This document shows, piece by piece, positions 46,347-56,309 of a stretch of 64,000 nucleotides of DNA. The notes beneath the pieces are model-generated. The model saw only the letters and a list, made by a program, of their open reading frames with translations, was not told the origin of the DNA and did not search any database. The stretch is from Bifidobacterium pullorum DSM 20433 (lineage in GTDB: Bacteria > Actinomycetota > Actinomycetes > Actinomycetales > Bifidobacteriaceae), in the NCBI RefSeq assembly GCF_000771405.1, contig NZ_JDUI01000008.1, forward strand, positions 1-64,000, written 5' to 3'. How positions within the stretch are numbered: position 1 is the stretch's first letter; the number at the start of each line of letters is the position of its first letter. A program made the translations under genes and the position numbers.

Positions 46347-47276
46347 GTGCTGGTATCGCATTTTAATGACTATGACCCGAAGTGGATTGCATTACATCGT
46401 GAAACAGGGCTTGTAGAGAAGATGCTGAATCTCGGCTTCATCTATTTGAGGAAAGCGGATTTCCGAAGTCAAGAGCGATATAACACCGCTTTCTTTAATA
46501 TTACGATTGCTTTTGAGAGACTTTGCAAACTTATTATTGACTCAGAAGCATATGTGAATACAGGGCAATTTTTAACTAACGGAAAGCTGTCCAATTGGGG
46601 ACATGATTTATCGAAACTGTATTGGCAAGTAGGCTCAGTAATGGAAGAATCGGGGCATGTAGTTAATGTGGCCACCCCCGAAGACAATGAGTTTTTAGAA
46701 GATGTTCTAAAATTCTTAACAGACTTTGCCAAGAAAGATCGCTACTATAATTTTATTTCTCTGGACAAGAGTGGTGCATCCGATCCAGTACGCAGATGGC
46801 GACGATTAGTTTTACGGTTTAAGCCACAGCAAAAACATCAGCCTTGGCAGAATGAGATGTTATTTATCGCAAAAGAGAAAGACAATGTACCTAATGAACT
46901 GAGGGATATATATTACTTTGATGAAGAAGGTAACATCATTCAAAGTAACGAGCAATGTGTGGAGTCTCTTTTTCAAAGCAACCATATACAGCTCGAAGGC
47001 AGTTCTTTTCTATATGTCATTATTAGATATTTAGTAGCTTGTCTTGATTCTTTCTCTGAAGCTGAGTATTCACAAGATAAAGTTGACTCTGGCTCAACGA
47101 TATCTTCTTTTGGATCACGAGCTCAATTGGAAGCACGCTTTGCTCAGCCTCCAGTATTTAGGTTATTGAACTATGCAGAGTTCTTCCCTAATTTCCGTAT
47201 GTCCGAAGAACAATATAGGGCTTGTTTACAAAAGGAAATTAGTGAGCAATGGTCTCAGTACCCCTGTGGAAAATAG
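46347..47276 (+). CDS. all-helical protein, possibly HEPN-like
   Basis: 309 residues, AT-rich and unlike the flanking genes in codon use. The N-terminal third (RYNTAFFNITIAFERLCKLIID ... NWGHDLSKLYWQV) has the spacing of a HEPN-type helical domain, but I cannot point to a certain RxxxxH pair. The rest is helical with many aromatic residues. Leaderless GTG start after a perfect TATAAT. It converges on the defence operon across a shared terminator. It could be an associated toxin, sensor or unrelated cargo. Confidence 0.6.
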   Translation: MLVSHFNDYDPKWIALHRETGLVEKMLNLGFIYLRKADFRSQERYNTAFFNITIAFERLCKLIIDSEAYVNTGQFLTNGKLSNWGHDLSKLYWQVGSVMEESGHVVNVATPEDNEFLEDVLKFLTDFAKKDRYYNFISLDKSGASDPVRRWRRLVLRFKPQQKHQPWQNEMLFIAKEKDNVPNELRDIYYFDEEGNIIQSNEQCVESLFQSNHIQLEGSSFLYVIIRYLVACLDSFSEAEYSQDKVDSGSTISSFGSRAQLEARFAQPPVFRLLNYAEFFPNFRMSEEQYRACLQKEISEQWSQYPCGK

Positions 47277-47304
47277 CATGGAGAAATCTGCCTAATCCTC
47301 TGGA

Positions 47305-47351
47305 GTAATGCGGGAGGGACCGGGGAGGACGCCCCTCCCCGGCGTCATTAC
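47305..47351. terminator. long bidirectional terminator at the end of the defence operon
   Basis: Outer GTAATG/CATTAC and inner CCGGGGAGG/CCTCCCCGG stems. It separates the helical protein gene from the AIPR gene; its right end touches the AIPR stop codon. Confidence 0.75.
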
Positions 47352-49454
47352 CTAGATTTTCAGTCGGTAGGGGCAGCCAGCTTTCGCCAGACGCTGCATT
47401 AGGTGGACAATGACAGCACTTTGCTTATCGGATGGAATCTTTGTCGGCATCGCGGCTGCAACGCTTACGCATCCTCGTTCTTTTTCATCGCCCTCGTCTT
47501 CGTCAAGAAGCCACTGAGCTACGTCTTTCCAGAACTTTGGGCCAGCGTTTACAACTGCTGCCGTGTATTCGATGCCGTTTGTTTCACGTTGATCTCGCGA
47601 GCTGCTTCGATTGCGCGACCACTCTTCCCGCGGGGAGATTAGCTTAGACAGCCAATCTTGGTCCCAAACAACATGCAATGCTTTCACTGCTTCCCAACAG
47701 CGTGGTTGCTTGGCCCATTCGCTGATGTTGCGGTAGCCCTGAGCTGGGTGCATGAGTACCGGGTGAACTGCGTCGGCTGCTTGGCGAATAGCTTTTCTGA
47801 ATGGTTCGTCGAGTGACTGGGCATTCCAAATACGCTCGAAATCCACCTTTTTCTTAAGCTGACGGGCAGCTTCTGCTAGCAACCCGATGGTGAGCACAAC
47901 ATGCTGCGCTCGATAGCCGCCAGCTTCATACCATTCCATTTGAGGAATGATCTTTTCGGTGGCATCCCAAATGATCTTTTGCGCAATCAGCGTTTTGTAA
48001 TAGTACTCGTTGAATTGGAGATCGTTCTCGGTCCATCGTTGTGCGATGTCCTTGGCAAATTCTGCAAAGTTCTTTTGAGCACCACGGTTAACAAAGTATG
48101 CTTTATCTGTCCAAACCATTGCATATTTGGCCAAATCGGTTTTCGCGAATTTCTGATTCTTTGGAAACTCCGCTAGGAACTTGTTCTTCTCGCCGCGAGT
48201 CAGATACGCTTGTGCATCGCCGTACTGTCCTCTAGCGCGTTCGTAGAACCACTTGGTTTGGTTGAAGGTTCCTTCTTGCGCAGGAGCCAAGATACGCCTA
48301 GAGAATTTCTCCATGCGTGCATGGAACGGATGGTTAGCGAACAGATCCGCTTGCGAAACTTTGTTCTGGCTGTTTGCGTACTCGGAAATGCGGGGGACAA
48401 GGTCCTCGGCTTTCTTTGGATTAACGATGCTGAGCTTCATTTGGACAAAGACTTTGCTAAGGTCTTTGCCGGCTCGGTAAGCAGCATATACGGATGCTGT
48501 GGTTTGTCCGCCATTAACGATCTGCAAATTGTCCAGAGAGAGAATGTTAAGGCCATCCGACGTCATCTCGGTCTCAATATGCTCAGCAGTGGCAGTCAGC
48601 CCATTATTGAATGAGAAGAAAAGTTCAGGTTCGCTTTCAAGCGTTCGTTTGATGCCCTTGTTGACATTGCTGCGGGCTTGCAAAAAGACTCGTACGTTTT
48701 GTTCGAGTAGTCTTGCTCCCCATCGGTCGTAGATACGAGCTAGATCTGTACCTGGCACAGCAGCCAAGTACACAGGATTCTCTGCATCTCTTGCGCTTGC
48801 CAGCAACGCACGTAGCGGATGCAGCGGCTTTTCATCAAAATGCACGTGCAAGGGCTCCTGGCCTGTTGCTGCTTTATTGAGCGTGAGAAGACGGTTGATG
48901 TCCCAAACGCTATATACGACGGAACGACCTTCGAAGTCCCCGGCTGTTTTGCCATCGATTCGGCTGCTGAGCACTTTGTTGGTCAACAGGTAGAGACGTA
49001 TTTTAGTGATTCGGCTCCAGCGTGTGGCGATCAAGTCCGCAAGACCAAAGCCTGGGTCGGAAATCTCCAGTGATCGACGCCACTCAGGTTTAAGAGCACT
49101 GTGAAGGTAACGCATGAGACGGTTAAAAGTGGCGTTCATATCGCGGGTACCTAGCGTCTCGAGATCTCCGCCTTGGTGAAAGTCGAGAATGATAAGCCCC
49201 AACGTTAATGGTTCGTCAGGATCCCCGGTTGAGCGGCTTTCGAGAGGATCTCCACAGTATCCGTCTACACGCATCTGTCCATTAGCAGGCTGATAGCTGG
49301 AACGTACCGCTTCGTCGAACTCTCCGGCATCGATAAGGAAGTCGGCGAATTTGTCGAAGAAGATGTCTTCCTTCCAGCCGCCATTTTCAGACTCGTTGAT
49401 GATATCTTGGAAAAAATCTTCCGAGAATTCTTCCAGCTCGGTTGTATCAGGCAT
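47352..49454 (-). CDS. AIPR-family (abortive infection phage resistance) protein
   Basis: 700 residues. The family core is clear: FFSFNNGLTATA (FNNG at 282-285) and LQIVNGGQTTASVY (313-319), followed by NSQNKVSQADLF and a long helical C-terminus. The N-terminus has a nuclease-like pattern, RVDGY (Asp64) and LIILDF (Asp91), consistent with the PD-(D/E)XK-type domain proposed for AIPR proteins. Last gene of the operon; its ATG overlaps the stop of the upstream gene by 8 nt. Probably an effector that cuts nucleic acid when the system is triggered. Confidence 0.88.
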   Translation of the reverse strand: MPDTTELEEFSEDFFQDIINESENGGWKEDIFFDKFADFLIDAGEFDEAVRSSYQPANGQMRVDGYCGDPLESRSTGDPDEPLTLGLIILDFHQGGDLETLGTRDMNATFNRLMRYLHSALKPEWRRSLEISDPGFGLADLIATRWSRITKIRLYLLTNKVLSSRIDGKTAGDFEGRSVVYSVWDINRLLTLNKAATGQEPLHVHFDEKPLHPLRALLASARDAENPVYLAAVPGTDLARIYDRWGARLLEQNVRVFLQARSNVNKGIKRTLESEPELFFSFNNGLTATAEHIETEMTSDGLNILSLDNLQIVNGGQTTASVYAAYRAGKDLSKVFVQMKLSIVNPKKAEDLVPRISEYANSQNKVSQADLFANHPFHARMEKFSRRILAPAQEGTFNQTKWFYERARGQYGDAQAYLTRGEKNKFLAEFPKNQKFAKTDLAKYAMVWTDKAYFVNRGAQKNFAEFAKDIAQRWTENDLQFNEYYYKTLIAQKIIWDATEKIIPQMEWYEAGGYRAQHVVLTIGLLAEAARQLKKKVDFERIWNAQSLDEPFRKAIRQAADAVHPVLMHPAQGYRNISEWAKQPRCWEAVKALHVVWDQDWLSKLISPREEWSRNRSSSRDQRETNGIEYTAAVVNAGPKFWKDVAQWLLDEDEGDEKERGCVSVAAAMPTKIPSDKQSAVIVHLMQRLAKAGCPYRLKI

Positions 49455-50436
49455 TGCCGCCTCCCACGATCTTCAACAGTGCATCTTCGCTTATCTCGAA
49501 TGTACCGCAATGGTTCAGGTTCACTTTGTAGGTGACGCTGGAAATTGCTGGATCAAGAGAACTTTCATCGATATGCGGGAAATTCTCAGGGACGATGAAC
49601 TGTCGGATTGCTCCGATGCTCCATGCTGTTCCTGAGTAGTTGTCTGTCTCTTCAAAGCCGATTTGCGAGAGTTTAAGGTCAAATTCAAGTGCATCCAAAG
49701 GAGAATCAAGTAATGCGCGGGTTTGTCGGACATAATCGTTCAGCGAATGTCCTTCGGCCCGAGAAGGTTCTTGGTTTACTTCGACAACGTACAGGAAAAG
49801 CCTTTCGTTATCGTTTACGCTTAGCTGCGTTGCAGAGTTAATGGTTATAGTTGGTGTTCCGGCTCCTCTATTTGATTTCACTTCTATTGCTGTCTGTCCG
49901 AATGAGAAATCATGTACGGCTTGCTGCGGGCCGGTCCAGCTTTGCAATGCCGCTTTGGGAGTTAGTGATCTTAAAGCGATACGCTGAAAGCACAGGAGTT
50001 CGGCGATTAATCCCTTTTGTTCTTCTTCGGTTAGTCCTAACCTCTTACCTTGAAAGAAATAGGCCCAGCGCTCTAGCCGAAGTATGGTGGCATGGCGTTG
50101 CTGATTGACTGGCGCGGTTTGCAGTACCTTGATAATGTCAAGGCATACCTTGAGAAAGGCCTCGCTCATGGCCGGATCTTTCAAGGCTATAACCATGAGA
50201 TGCCGGCCGCAGTCTTCGCCAGATGCAATGCCCTTGAAACGAGGCATGGGATTGATATACTGCTCATTGGCGTCGTATCCGATAAGCAACGCTGGACTAC
50301 CCATTTCATCGAGAGACCAGTGCAAGTCTCGCTGCTGTGGATTAAGCGATTCATCAACACGTCTGCTCGCAAAATACGCATGTGATGATGTGCTGCGTAT
50401 ACCTTCCCACGGGTTGAAATCAGAGGTCTGGATCAT
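49447..50436 (-). CDS. PD-(D/E)XK nuclease-motif protein (DUF4420)
   Basis: 329 residues from the second possible ATG; the first lies two codons earlier. A GLIAELLCF helix (Glu146) precedes the nuclease core HDFSFGQTAIEVKS, giving the D176...E185-x-K187 signature of a metal-dependent nuclease. The start overlaps the end of the Z1 gene by 17 nt, so translation is coupled. Present in this operon type as the second likely nuclease. Confidence 0.82.
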   Translation of the reverse strand: MIQTSDFNPWEGIRSTSSHAYFASRRVDESLNPQQRDLHWSLDEMGSPALLIGYDANEQYINPMPRFKGIASGEDCGRHLMVIALKDPAMSEAFLKVCLDIIKVLQTAPVNQQRHATILRLERWAYFFQGKRLGLTEEEQKGLIAELLCFQRIALRSLTPKAALQSWTGPQQAVHDFSFGQTAIEVKSNRGAGTPTITINSATQLSVNDNERLFLYVVEVNQEPSRAEGHSLNDYVRQTRALLDSPLDALEFDLKLSQIGFEETDNYSGTAWSIGAIRQFIVPENFPHIDESSLDPAISSVTYKVNLNHCGTFEISEDALLKIVGGGNA

Positions 50437-53206
50437 CGTCATCGTTCTCTTCAATCTCAATATCATGTCCAATTTGATGTAGCATCACATCGTTATAGAC
50501 ATAGGTGACTTCTTCTTTGATGCCAATCTCAGGGAAACTGATGCTCCAGCCAACGGTTTCCTCGATATGGTCTGCAGAGGGCCAAATGGATCTATTCCCG
50601 CCGTTTTCAGGCTTAAGCCATTTTTCGAAGGTTTCCGCGTTTTTGAACTGAAGTGCTACAGGATGAATGATCAGCAATGGTTTGCGGCCTGGCACCTGCC
50701 GGTAGTAGATGTCGGACACATTTTTCTTATTGGGATTCTTGTCTCTGAAACGTGTCTCTGCCTGAGTGATTTGCTGCTCATCTAGAGGAGCTTTCTCTAC
50801 TCCTCGGCTGGAAAGACGCATTTGAGACAAGTAGAAAATTGCCTTGTTCGTTCCGCGTCCAGGTGCTCGGCGCTCGCGTATTGTGCTATTACCAAAGGCA
50901 GTAAAACTGGCTGTTGTTTCCGCTGGATTGCCTGAAGTGATGAACACATCCCAATCGTCATGCCCATAGTCATCAAGCAGATTGATATGCCTGAGCAGGT
51001 ATTCGCTGTTAGACTTCGGTGATTCATCTGAATTGCGGTAGCGGCTGATGTAATCGCGGATTAAGGTGCTGGGTACGTGACGCACTAGTTTGCCTGCTGG
51101 CTTCCCGTTGGCTTTTGAATAGTCCTTATCGGGAATGCAATGCTGCACCTGTAGTTTCTCTAGAAATTCTTGTGATAGTTCGTCGTTGTAGCGCAGCTTC
51201 GCAGGATCTCGGTCAAAAGCGGTTGTCTCAATGAATGCGCCATCCAGCTTGACTTTTGCAGGTTTAACCTCTGTTCCAGCTCCCATTTTGTTTCGAGCTG
51301 TGATCATCAATGTATCAGGACTGCTTTTAATCCTAAGACCGTACTCGCGCGGAGTTGAATGTGCGGTGCACATGGCTCGTACTTCATCGGTCAGCTCTGA
51401 AGTTGCGTTTGCCACATATGCATACCACCTTGCCGATTGTTCAGTCATCCAAATGCGACAGAGATCTTCATAGTTAAAGCGGTAGCCGAACCAGCGCGCC
51501 ATCTGCATCAAGGAATCATAGGCTCGGGCATTACGCGCATAATACGATACCAGCAGGCCCTCAAGTGTTAATCCTCGGGACAATCGATATCCGCCGATGG
51601 CGATTATGCGTTGAGGGGACTTCGTATAATCCAATGCATCTTTGGATTGAGAGTTAATCTCTGCCAAGGTAATGGGTCGGATGGTTTCTTGCAGAACGCT
51701 GAGTACGTCGTTCCACGTGTATTGCAGATCTGAGTATTCATGCTCCCATATTTGGTGTAACTCACGCAATTTAGCAGATGAATTGAGCGCTATGTCACTC
51801 GGTAACGCAGCATAAGAATTGATAGAGCTGCGAAGTATGTCAACGTAGTCTTCGACGAGATAGTAGATGGAGTGTTGCACCGTTTTAAATGGGGACATGT
51901 TTATCATCATGGTCATATGCTCGTCTTCGTCGCCTGATAACACGCGAATTGCACAAGCTATGATGAAAGTATCGATGGCTTGTTCCAAGCTTTCGGGCAG
52001 TTCCTCCAAGACGTCACCGCTGCGGCGTTTAATTCCTTGACACTCATCATCGTCTAGGATCCAACGCACGAATTTAGGGTTCGGGTCGTCGATATCTCCG
52101 AATACCTTTTCGGCACCGAAGTATGCAGTTGATTGTTCCAATGTGTAGATGAAGCTTCGAGGGAAGATATCATCGCCAGCTTCTTCGTCGGTGCTTTGGG
52201 AATCAATTAGGACGTTCGCAAATGGCGTTGCGGTGTAACCTATGTATGCGCTCTGGCTGAATAGCCCTAGAATCTTGCGAATCTGGCCGTTGATTTTAGA
52301 AATATCTCCTTTGTCATACTTGACATTAATAGAAGCGTTGTCGGCTTCATCATCGATGAGCAGCAATGGGCCATCATCTTTACAATTGTCCTCAAGCCAT
52401 ATGGATATTTCACGCAAGGAATTAGCGTTTTTCTTGATGACGAATACAAGTGGTTCTTGAACATGACCGGACATTACTCCGCGCATAACATCTTCCGTGG
52501 CCTTATTAAAGTCACGAATTCTGGAAGTTCCGAGGAGAGGGTGACGTTGATGACCGATGCCTACTCCGACATTTTTTTTGCTGACGAGATCATAGCCTAC
52601 GAAACCGTCCTCAATGCGCTCTTGAGTTTGGTTGCGAAGTACGTTGTAGATACCTGCCATGACGACGATGATTTTGTATCCAGCGTCAGCGGCCTTCGAA
52701 ATGAGGCCAATGTAATTGGCTGTTTTACCGGATTGCACTGATGCTACTACAAGTCCACGGCGATCAAACGGTTCATCTGTTTTTGGGTTGGAGATGCCAT
52801 CAAGAATATTGTCGGTGTCCTTGTCCATAGAACGAATGGTGTCTCTGGACCAGTGCTTCTTATTGCGAAGATATTCGCTATAACGGTTCCAATAAAACCA
52901 GTCGATATCTGGTTTCACTTGGTTCACCCAAGGTTTGACTTCATCGTCTTGGTAACGGAAACCAACTGGTTTCAGAAAATCTTCTTTTGTTTTATAGTCA
53001 CGGATCAACTTATTGATAAAGGCAGATGGATCTTCCAGCTGCATAGATGAGAAATCAGGATACATTTCGGCCATTTTGAGCCATGTAAGAAAACATTGCT
53101 CAACAACGCTTTCGGTGACTGCATTAGCCCCTGAATCACGCTTCTTATCGAGATCGCGTTCGGCGTACTCGTAAATCCACTCAGCCATGAGTTTGATGTT
53201 GCTCAT
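50420..53206 (-). CDS. Z1-domain P-loop ATPase
   Basis: 928 residues. Walker A SVQSGKT (156-162), helicase-like motif II LLLIDDEAD (285-289), motif III GYTATPF (325-329), then the Z1 signature RAYDSLMQMARWFGYR with YEDLCRIWMT. Z1 proteins are predicted translocases or endonuclease-coupled ATPases. The start ATG overlaps the TGA of the upstream GHKL gene (ATGA). About 2.8 kb of AT-rich codons with no frameshift, so it appears functional. Confidence 0.88.
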   Translation of the reverse strand: MSNIKLMAEWIYEYAERDLDKKRDSGANAVTESVVEQCFLTWLKMAEMYPDFSSMQLEDPSAFINKLIRDYKTKEDFLKPVGFRYQDDEVKPWVNQVKPDIDWFYWNRYSEYLRNKKHWSRDTIRSMDKDTDNILDGISNPKTDEPFDRRGLVVASVQSGKTANYIGLISKAADAGYKIIVVMAGIYNVLRNQTQERIEDGFVGYDLVSKKNVGVGIGHQRHPLLGTSRIRDFNKATEDVMRGVMSGHVQEPLVFVIKKNANSLREISIWLEDNCKDDGPLLLIDDEADNASINVKYDKGDISKINGQIRKILGLFSQSAYIGYTATPFANVLIDSQSTDEEAGDDIFPRSFIYTLEQSTAYFGAEKVFGDIDDPNPKFVRWILDDDECQGIKRRSGDVLEELPESLEQAIDTFIIACAIRVLSGDEDEHMTMMINMSPFKTVQHSIYYLVEDYVDILRSSINSYAALPSDIALNSSAKLRELHQIWEHEYSDLQYTWNDVLSVLQETIRPITLAEINSQSKDALDYTKSPQRIIAIGGYRLSRGLTLEGLLVSYYARNARAYDSLMQMARWFGYRFNYEDLCRIWMTEQSARWYAYVANATSELTDEVRAMCTAHSTPREYGLRIKSSPDTLMITARNKMGAGTEVKPAKVKLDGAFIETTAFDRDPAKLRYNDELSQEFLEKLQVQHCIPDKDYSKANGKPAGKLVRHVPSTLIRDYISRYRNSDESPKSNSEYLLRHINLLDDYGHDDWDVFITSGNPAETTASFTAFGNSTIRERRAPGRGTNKAIFYLSQMRLSSRGVEKAPLDEQQITQAETRFRDKNPNKKNVSDIYYRQVPGRKPLLIIHPVALQFKNAETFEKWLKPENGGNRSIWPSADHIEETVGWSISFPEIGIKEEVTYVYNDVMLHQIGHDIEIEENDDDDPDL

Positions 53207-54774
53207 TGTTCCTCGATTCCTAGTGCGGCCAGCGTCTCGTTCCATCGGGTCTGATACGGCTCAATGGTTCGCATTGTATCCAAAGATTCTTCGTCGTTCT
53301 TGAACTGTTTGAGCGCAGCGAAGAATGTACGCGCGTTCCTAGAGAAATCTTCCGATTCCAATGCAGTTGCCGAAATGCTTTCGGCGTTATTGGACATGTC
53401 GTAGAACAATGCCTCCGTCGGCAGCATGGCTCCGATGAGAGCGATGAGCGAGTCAAATTGCTTCTGATTCTCCTCGTCAAGGCCCTCTCTGAAATTTTTC
53501 AGGACGGGATGCTCGGTGTTGATGCTGTAAGTGGTTTTCTCGCCATTTTCGGTTCGGTTCCAAACAGGATAGACAGTGGGGCTGGTCAGACGCGCCCCCC
53601 TGCGCCTGTACACCTTACGGGAAGGCGCGCCTATTGTCTGGATTAGAGACTTTACTCGGCGACGAACGGTTTCAGGCATTTGCGCAGAAACCTTCTTAAC
53701 GTCGATTTTCCAGACTTCATCCTGATCGGTGCCAATGTCGATTTTTACGCGGGTCAGCTGTGTGAGAGCCGTTTTCTTGGCCAACCCAAACCATGTGCCA
53801 AAAATGATAAGGCGCTTAGCCCTGTAAAGGTATACACCTTGGTTGCGCAAGTAGCCGCCTGGCAGACCGTAGCGGTCATATTCGCGCTTGTCTTCGTAAG
53901 TCGAAATATGTGGAAGCGTGAATGAACGTAACGCAACGCCTGGGCACACTATTTCTTCCGGAGATGCCTGAGTGGCATCATTGGCGATATTAAACGGGTC
54001 AATGGGGTCAAGAGAACGTCCATTGACGGATATTTTGACTTTCTGGATACCTTTTTCCCCAGAGAGGAACCTATGGAAGACCAAGGATAAATGGTCCTGA
54101 GCTTCGCTGACTATGCGTGCATAGTCCACTTTTCCGGAACCATTGTCTCCAGTTAATCGATCGACCTTTTCCCAAAGAACCAGCGTTCCGGTGGGAGGCA
54201 GCTCGTCGAATGTAAATATGCGTTCGAAGTCGGCTCTCTCTAGAACAGACCATGAGTTTTCTCGAACAACGGTGTCGAGATCCCAAGTGAAAGCAACTGT
54301 CTTGCCATGTTGCCGCGATGCGACGGTTAATCTACGGCATTGTGAAAATGAAGCAGTTTTCAGTCCTAGTCCGAAGCGTCCCAGATCGCCGATTGCGCGT
54401 TCGTCTCTTGGATTGGTGCTGCCCAAGCGCATGGCTTGTAGAAGGTCCGAGCGATTCAAACCATCGCCGTCGTCAATGATGGCAACTTTGAAGGAATCTT
54501 CTATTGGCAGCGCAAAGACAGATATCTCCCGTGCATGAGCAGTGATGGAGTTGTCAATGATGTCAGCAAGCGCGCTGTCGAAGGAGTATCCGATGTCGCG
54601 GAGACTCTCAATCAGAATGCCAGGCTCAGGAGTCAGCTCGATTTCATTAGTCACTTCACCGTAGTTCCTTCCCCATGTCTGGGTTTTCCCAGTATATAGT
54701 GGAAATGGTTCTGACTGGCGGATTTCTGCCCATATTGCTGTGTCTGTCAAGGGCGGATGCGCACTTCCCTCCAT
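53203..54774 (-). CDS. GHKL (MutL/MORC-like) ATPase
   Basis: 523 residues. N-box ALADIIDNSI (Asp71-Asn75), G1 box IIDDGDGL (101-106), G2 box GRFGLGLKTAS (132-142); middle domain with LIIFGTWFGLAKK. This is the Hsp90/MutL-type ATP lid fold seen in bacterial MORC relatives. The catalytic Glu of the N-box is Asp, as in some family members. Start at an ATG whose codons include GGAGGG, 28 nt inside the methyltransferase end; a TTG at the methyltransferase stop is an alternative. Confidence 0.88.
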   Translation of the reverse strand: MEGSAHPPLTDTAIWAEIRQSEPFPLYTGKTQTWGRNYGEVTNEIELTPEPGILIESLRDIGYSFDSALADIIDNSITAHAREISVFALPIEDSFKVAIIDDGDGLNRSDLLQAMRLGSTNPRDERAIGDLGRFGLGLKTASFSQCRRLTVASRQHGKTVAFTWDLDTVVRENSWSVLERADFERIFTFDELPPTGTLVLWEKVDRLTGDNGSGKVDYARIVSEAQDHLSLVFHRFLSGEKGIQKVKISVNGRSLDPIDPFNIANDATQASPEEIVCPGVALRSFTLPHISTYEDKREYDRYGLPGGYLRNQGVYLYRAKRLIIFGTWFGLAKKTALTQLTRVKIDIGTDQDEVWKIDVKKVSAQMPETVRRRVKSLIQTIGAPSRKVYRRRGARLTSPTVYPVWNRTENGEKTTYSINTEHPVLKNFREGLDEENQKQFDSLIALIGAMLPTEALFYDMSNNAESISATALESEDFSRNARTFFAALKQFKNDEESLDTMRTIEPYQTRWNETLAALGIEEQ

Positions 54775-56309
54775 GCATGCTGCAATTGGTCAAAGTAGTC
54801 GTCTGCGGGGATATGTAGACACTGGGCTACGACCTTTGCAATCTGGTTAGCGAGTAGAGGCGGCACGGCGTTGCCGACTTGCTGATACTGGGCCGTACGG
54901 TTCCCCTCGAAGAAGTAGTCATCAGGAAAAGTCTGTAGACGTGCAGCTTCACGTACCGTTAGGCTGCGGCACTGCCGGAAGTCGGGATGGATAAAGTAGT
55001 GGCCATCCTTGGAAATGTGCGACGTGACAGTTGTGGAAGGGCGGTCGTACATCTGAACTCGGAAACGGTCAGCGAACTCCACGGCTTTAAGGTCTTTGGA
55101 ATCGGCGACGTTCTTATGTGCTGGCAACAGGTATGTAGGGAAATCCTTGAGTTTGGCTGGTTGCCCGTGTACTTGGGCGAAAGCGGCACAGAACAGGTAA
55201 CGATCGAGGTCCTTTGCCATATGGGACCGTGCGGAATGATTGGTAAGCACGTTGCTATTAACGTCATTTAGTCGTTCTCGATACCAGCCGGCAAGAGATG
55301 TGAAGATATCAGAGCGTCGCACATGGTCGTCGGACGTGAAAGCCGGAAGGTCGCCAAACCTGATTTCAGAGAGCTCTTCAGCTAGCTCTGTATCCGGGTA
55401 ATGCTCCGAGATATGATGAGCGGCTTTCAATATGTAGTCAGCCCAAGAACTGTGCACTTCCTCTTTGCTGCGTCGCGAGAAATCACTGCGCAATAAGGGG
55501 ATGCCTGCCAAGGCTTCTCGAACGGTTTCCTCGGGGTGTCTCTTAAGTTGGGCTGGGTCCACATCTAGGTCATTGCGAATTCCAAGAAGAATGACGCGGT
55601 GCCTGGCTTGTGGAATTCCATACCGTTCCGCCTTAACTACATAGTCTGAGGGTTTTTGCGGATTGGCAACCACTAGGGAATGAATCGTATATCCAGCTTC
55701 CTCAATATCGGCACGAATCATGCCAAGCACACCCTGATTATGCAGCTGCGCTGAAAGAATGCCTTTAACATTCTCCATCACAAACACGTCAGGTTGGATA
55801 GCGTTCAAGAACTGGAGATAGCACTTGTAGAGAGTTTGTTTGTCGTCGGCTTGGAGCTTTTCTTTTTCATGCGAGCGCCTTGACCGTCCTACTAGGGAAT
55901 ATGCTTGGCACGGAGGGCCGCCAATGATAACTTTTGGGCCGCTATAACCTTCTAGACGTTTGAGTGCCTCTTGGACTAAGGCATCATCACCTTCCACCAA
56001 AGTGGCTTGGACTGCCTCATGATCTGCTTCAGCCCATTGGTCTGGAAATGCGTTTTGCAGCTTGGAAAGTTGAGTTGCTGTTGGATTTTCCATGTAATCT
56101 ATGTACTGCCGTGGGATTCTGCCTTCGGTGTCATAGATCTTACGGAAGAACGAACGCAGTCGAAGCGTTTTATGAGCCGAAGATTCCATTTCTACGGACA
56201 TAAGAATCTGAAAGATACGTTCGCCGGTGGAGTCGGTCAGGGAAGAGAATCCTTCCCCGAGCCCTCCGGGGCCTGCGAACAGATCAATAATGGGAACCCT
56301 CTTGCGCAC
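54747..56309 (-). CDS. DNA cytosine-C5 methyltransferase
   Basis: 520 residues. All key motifs: I IDLFAGPGGLGEG (8-20), IV GGPPCQAYS (Cys134), VI ENVKG, VIII QARHRV, IX VREAARLQTFPDDYF, X QVGNAVPP. A ~60-residue insertion separates motifs I and IV, and the target-recognition region (about 250-440) is unlike Dcm or HpaII that I know, so the target site cannot be read. GTG start 6 nt after AAGGTG. First gene of the operon; presumably marks self DNA. Confidence 0.93.
   Translation of the reverse strand: MRKRVPIIDLFAGPGGLGEGFSSLTDSTGERIFQILMSVEMESSAHKTLRLRSFFRKIYDTEGRIPRQYIDYMENPTATQLSKLQNAFPDQWAEADHEAVQATLVEGDDALVQEALKRLEGYSGPKVIIGGPPCQAYSLVGRSRRSHEKEKLQADDKQTLYKCYLQFLNAIQPDVFVMENVKGILSAQLHNQGVLGMIRADIEEAGYTIHSLVVANPQKPSDYVVKAERYGIPQARHRVILLGIRNDLDVDPAQLKRHPEETVREALAGIPLLRSDFSRRSKEEVHSSWADYILKAAHHISEHYPDTELAEELSEIRFGDLPAFTSDDHVRRSDIFTSLAGWYRERLNDVNSNVLTNHSARSHMAKDLDRYLFCAAFAQVHGQPAKLKDFPTYLLPAHKNVADSKDLKAVEFADRFRVQMYDRPSTTVTSHISKDGHYFIHPDFRQCRSLTVREAARLQTFPDDYFFEGNRTAQYQQVGNAVPPLLANQIAKVVAQCLHIPADDYFDQLQHAWREVRIRP

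Noticed and set aside
54747-56309. Assignment of the methyltransferase as E. coli-type Dcm with CCWGG specificity
   Set aside because: Catalytic motifs are universal; the target-recognition region cannot be matched from sequence alone.
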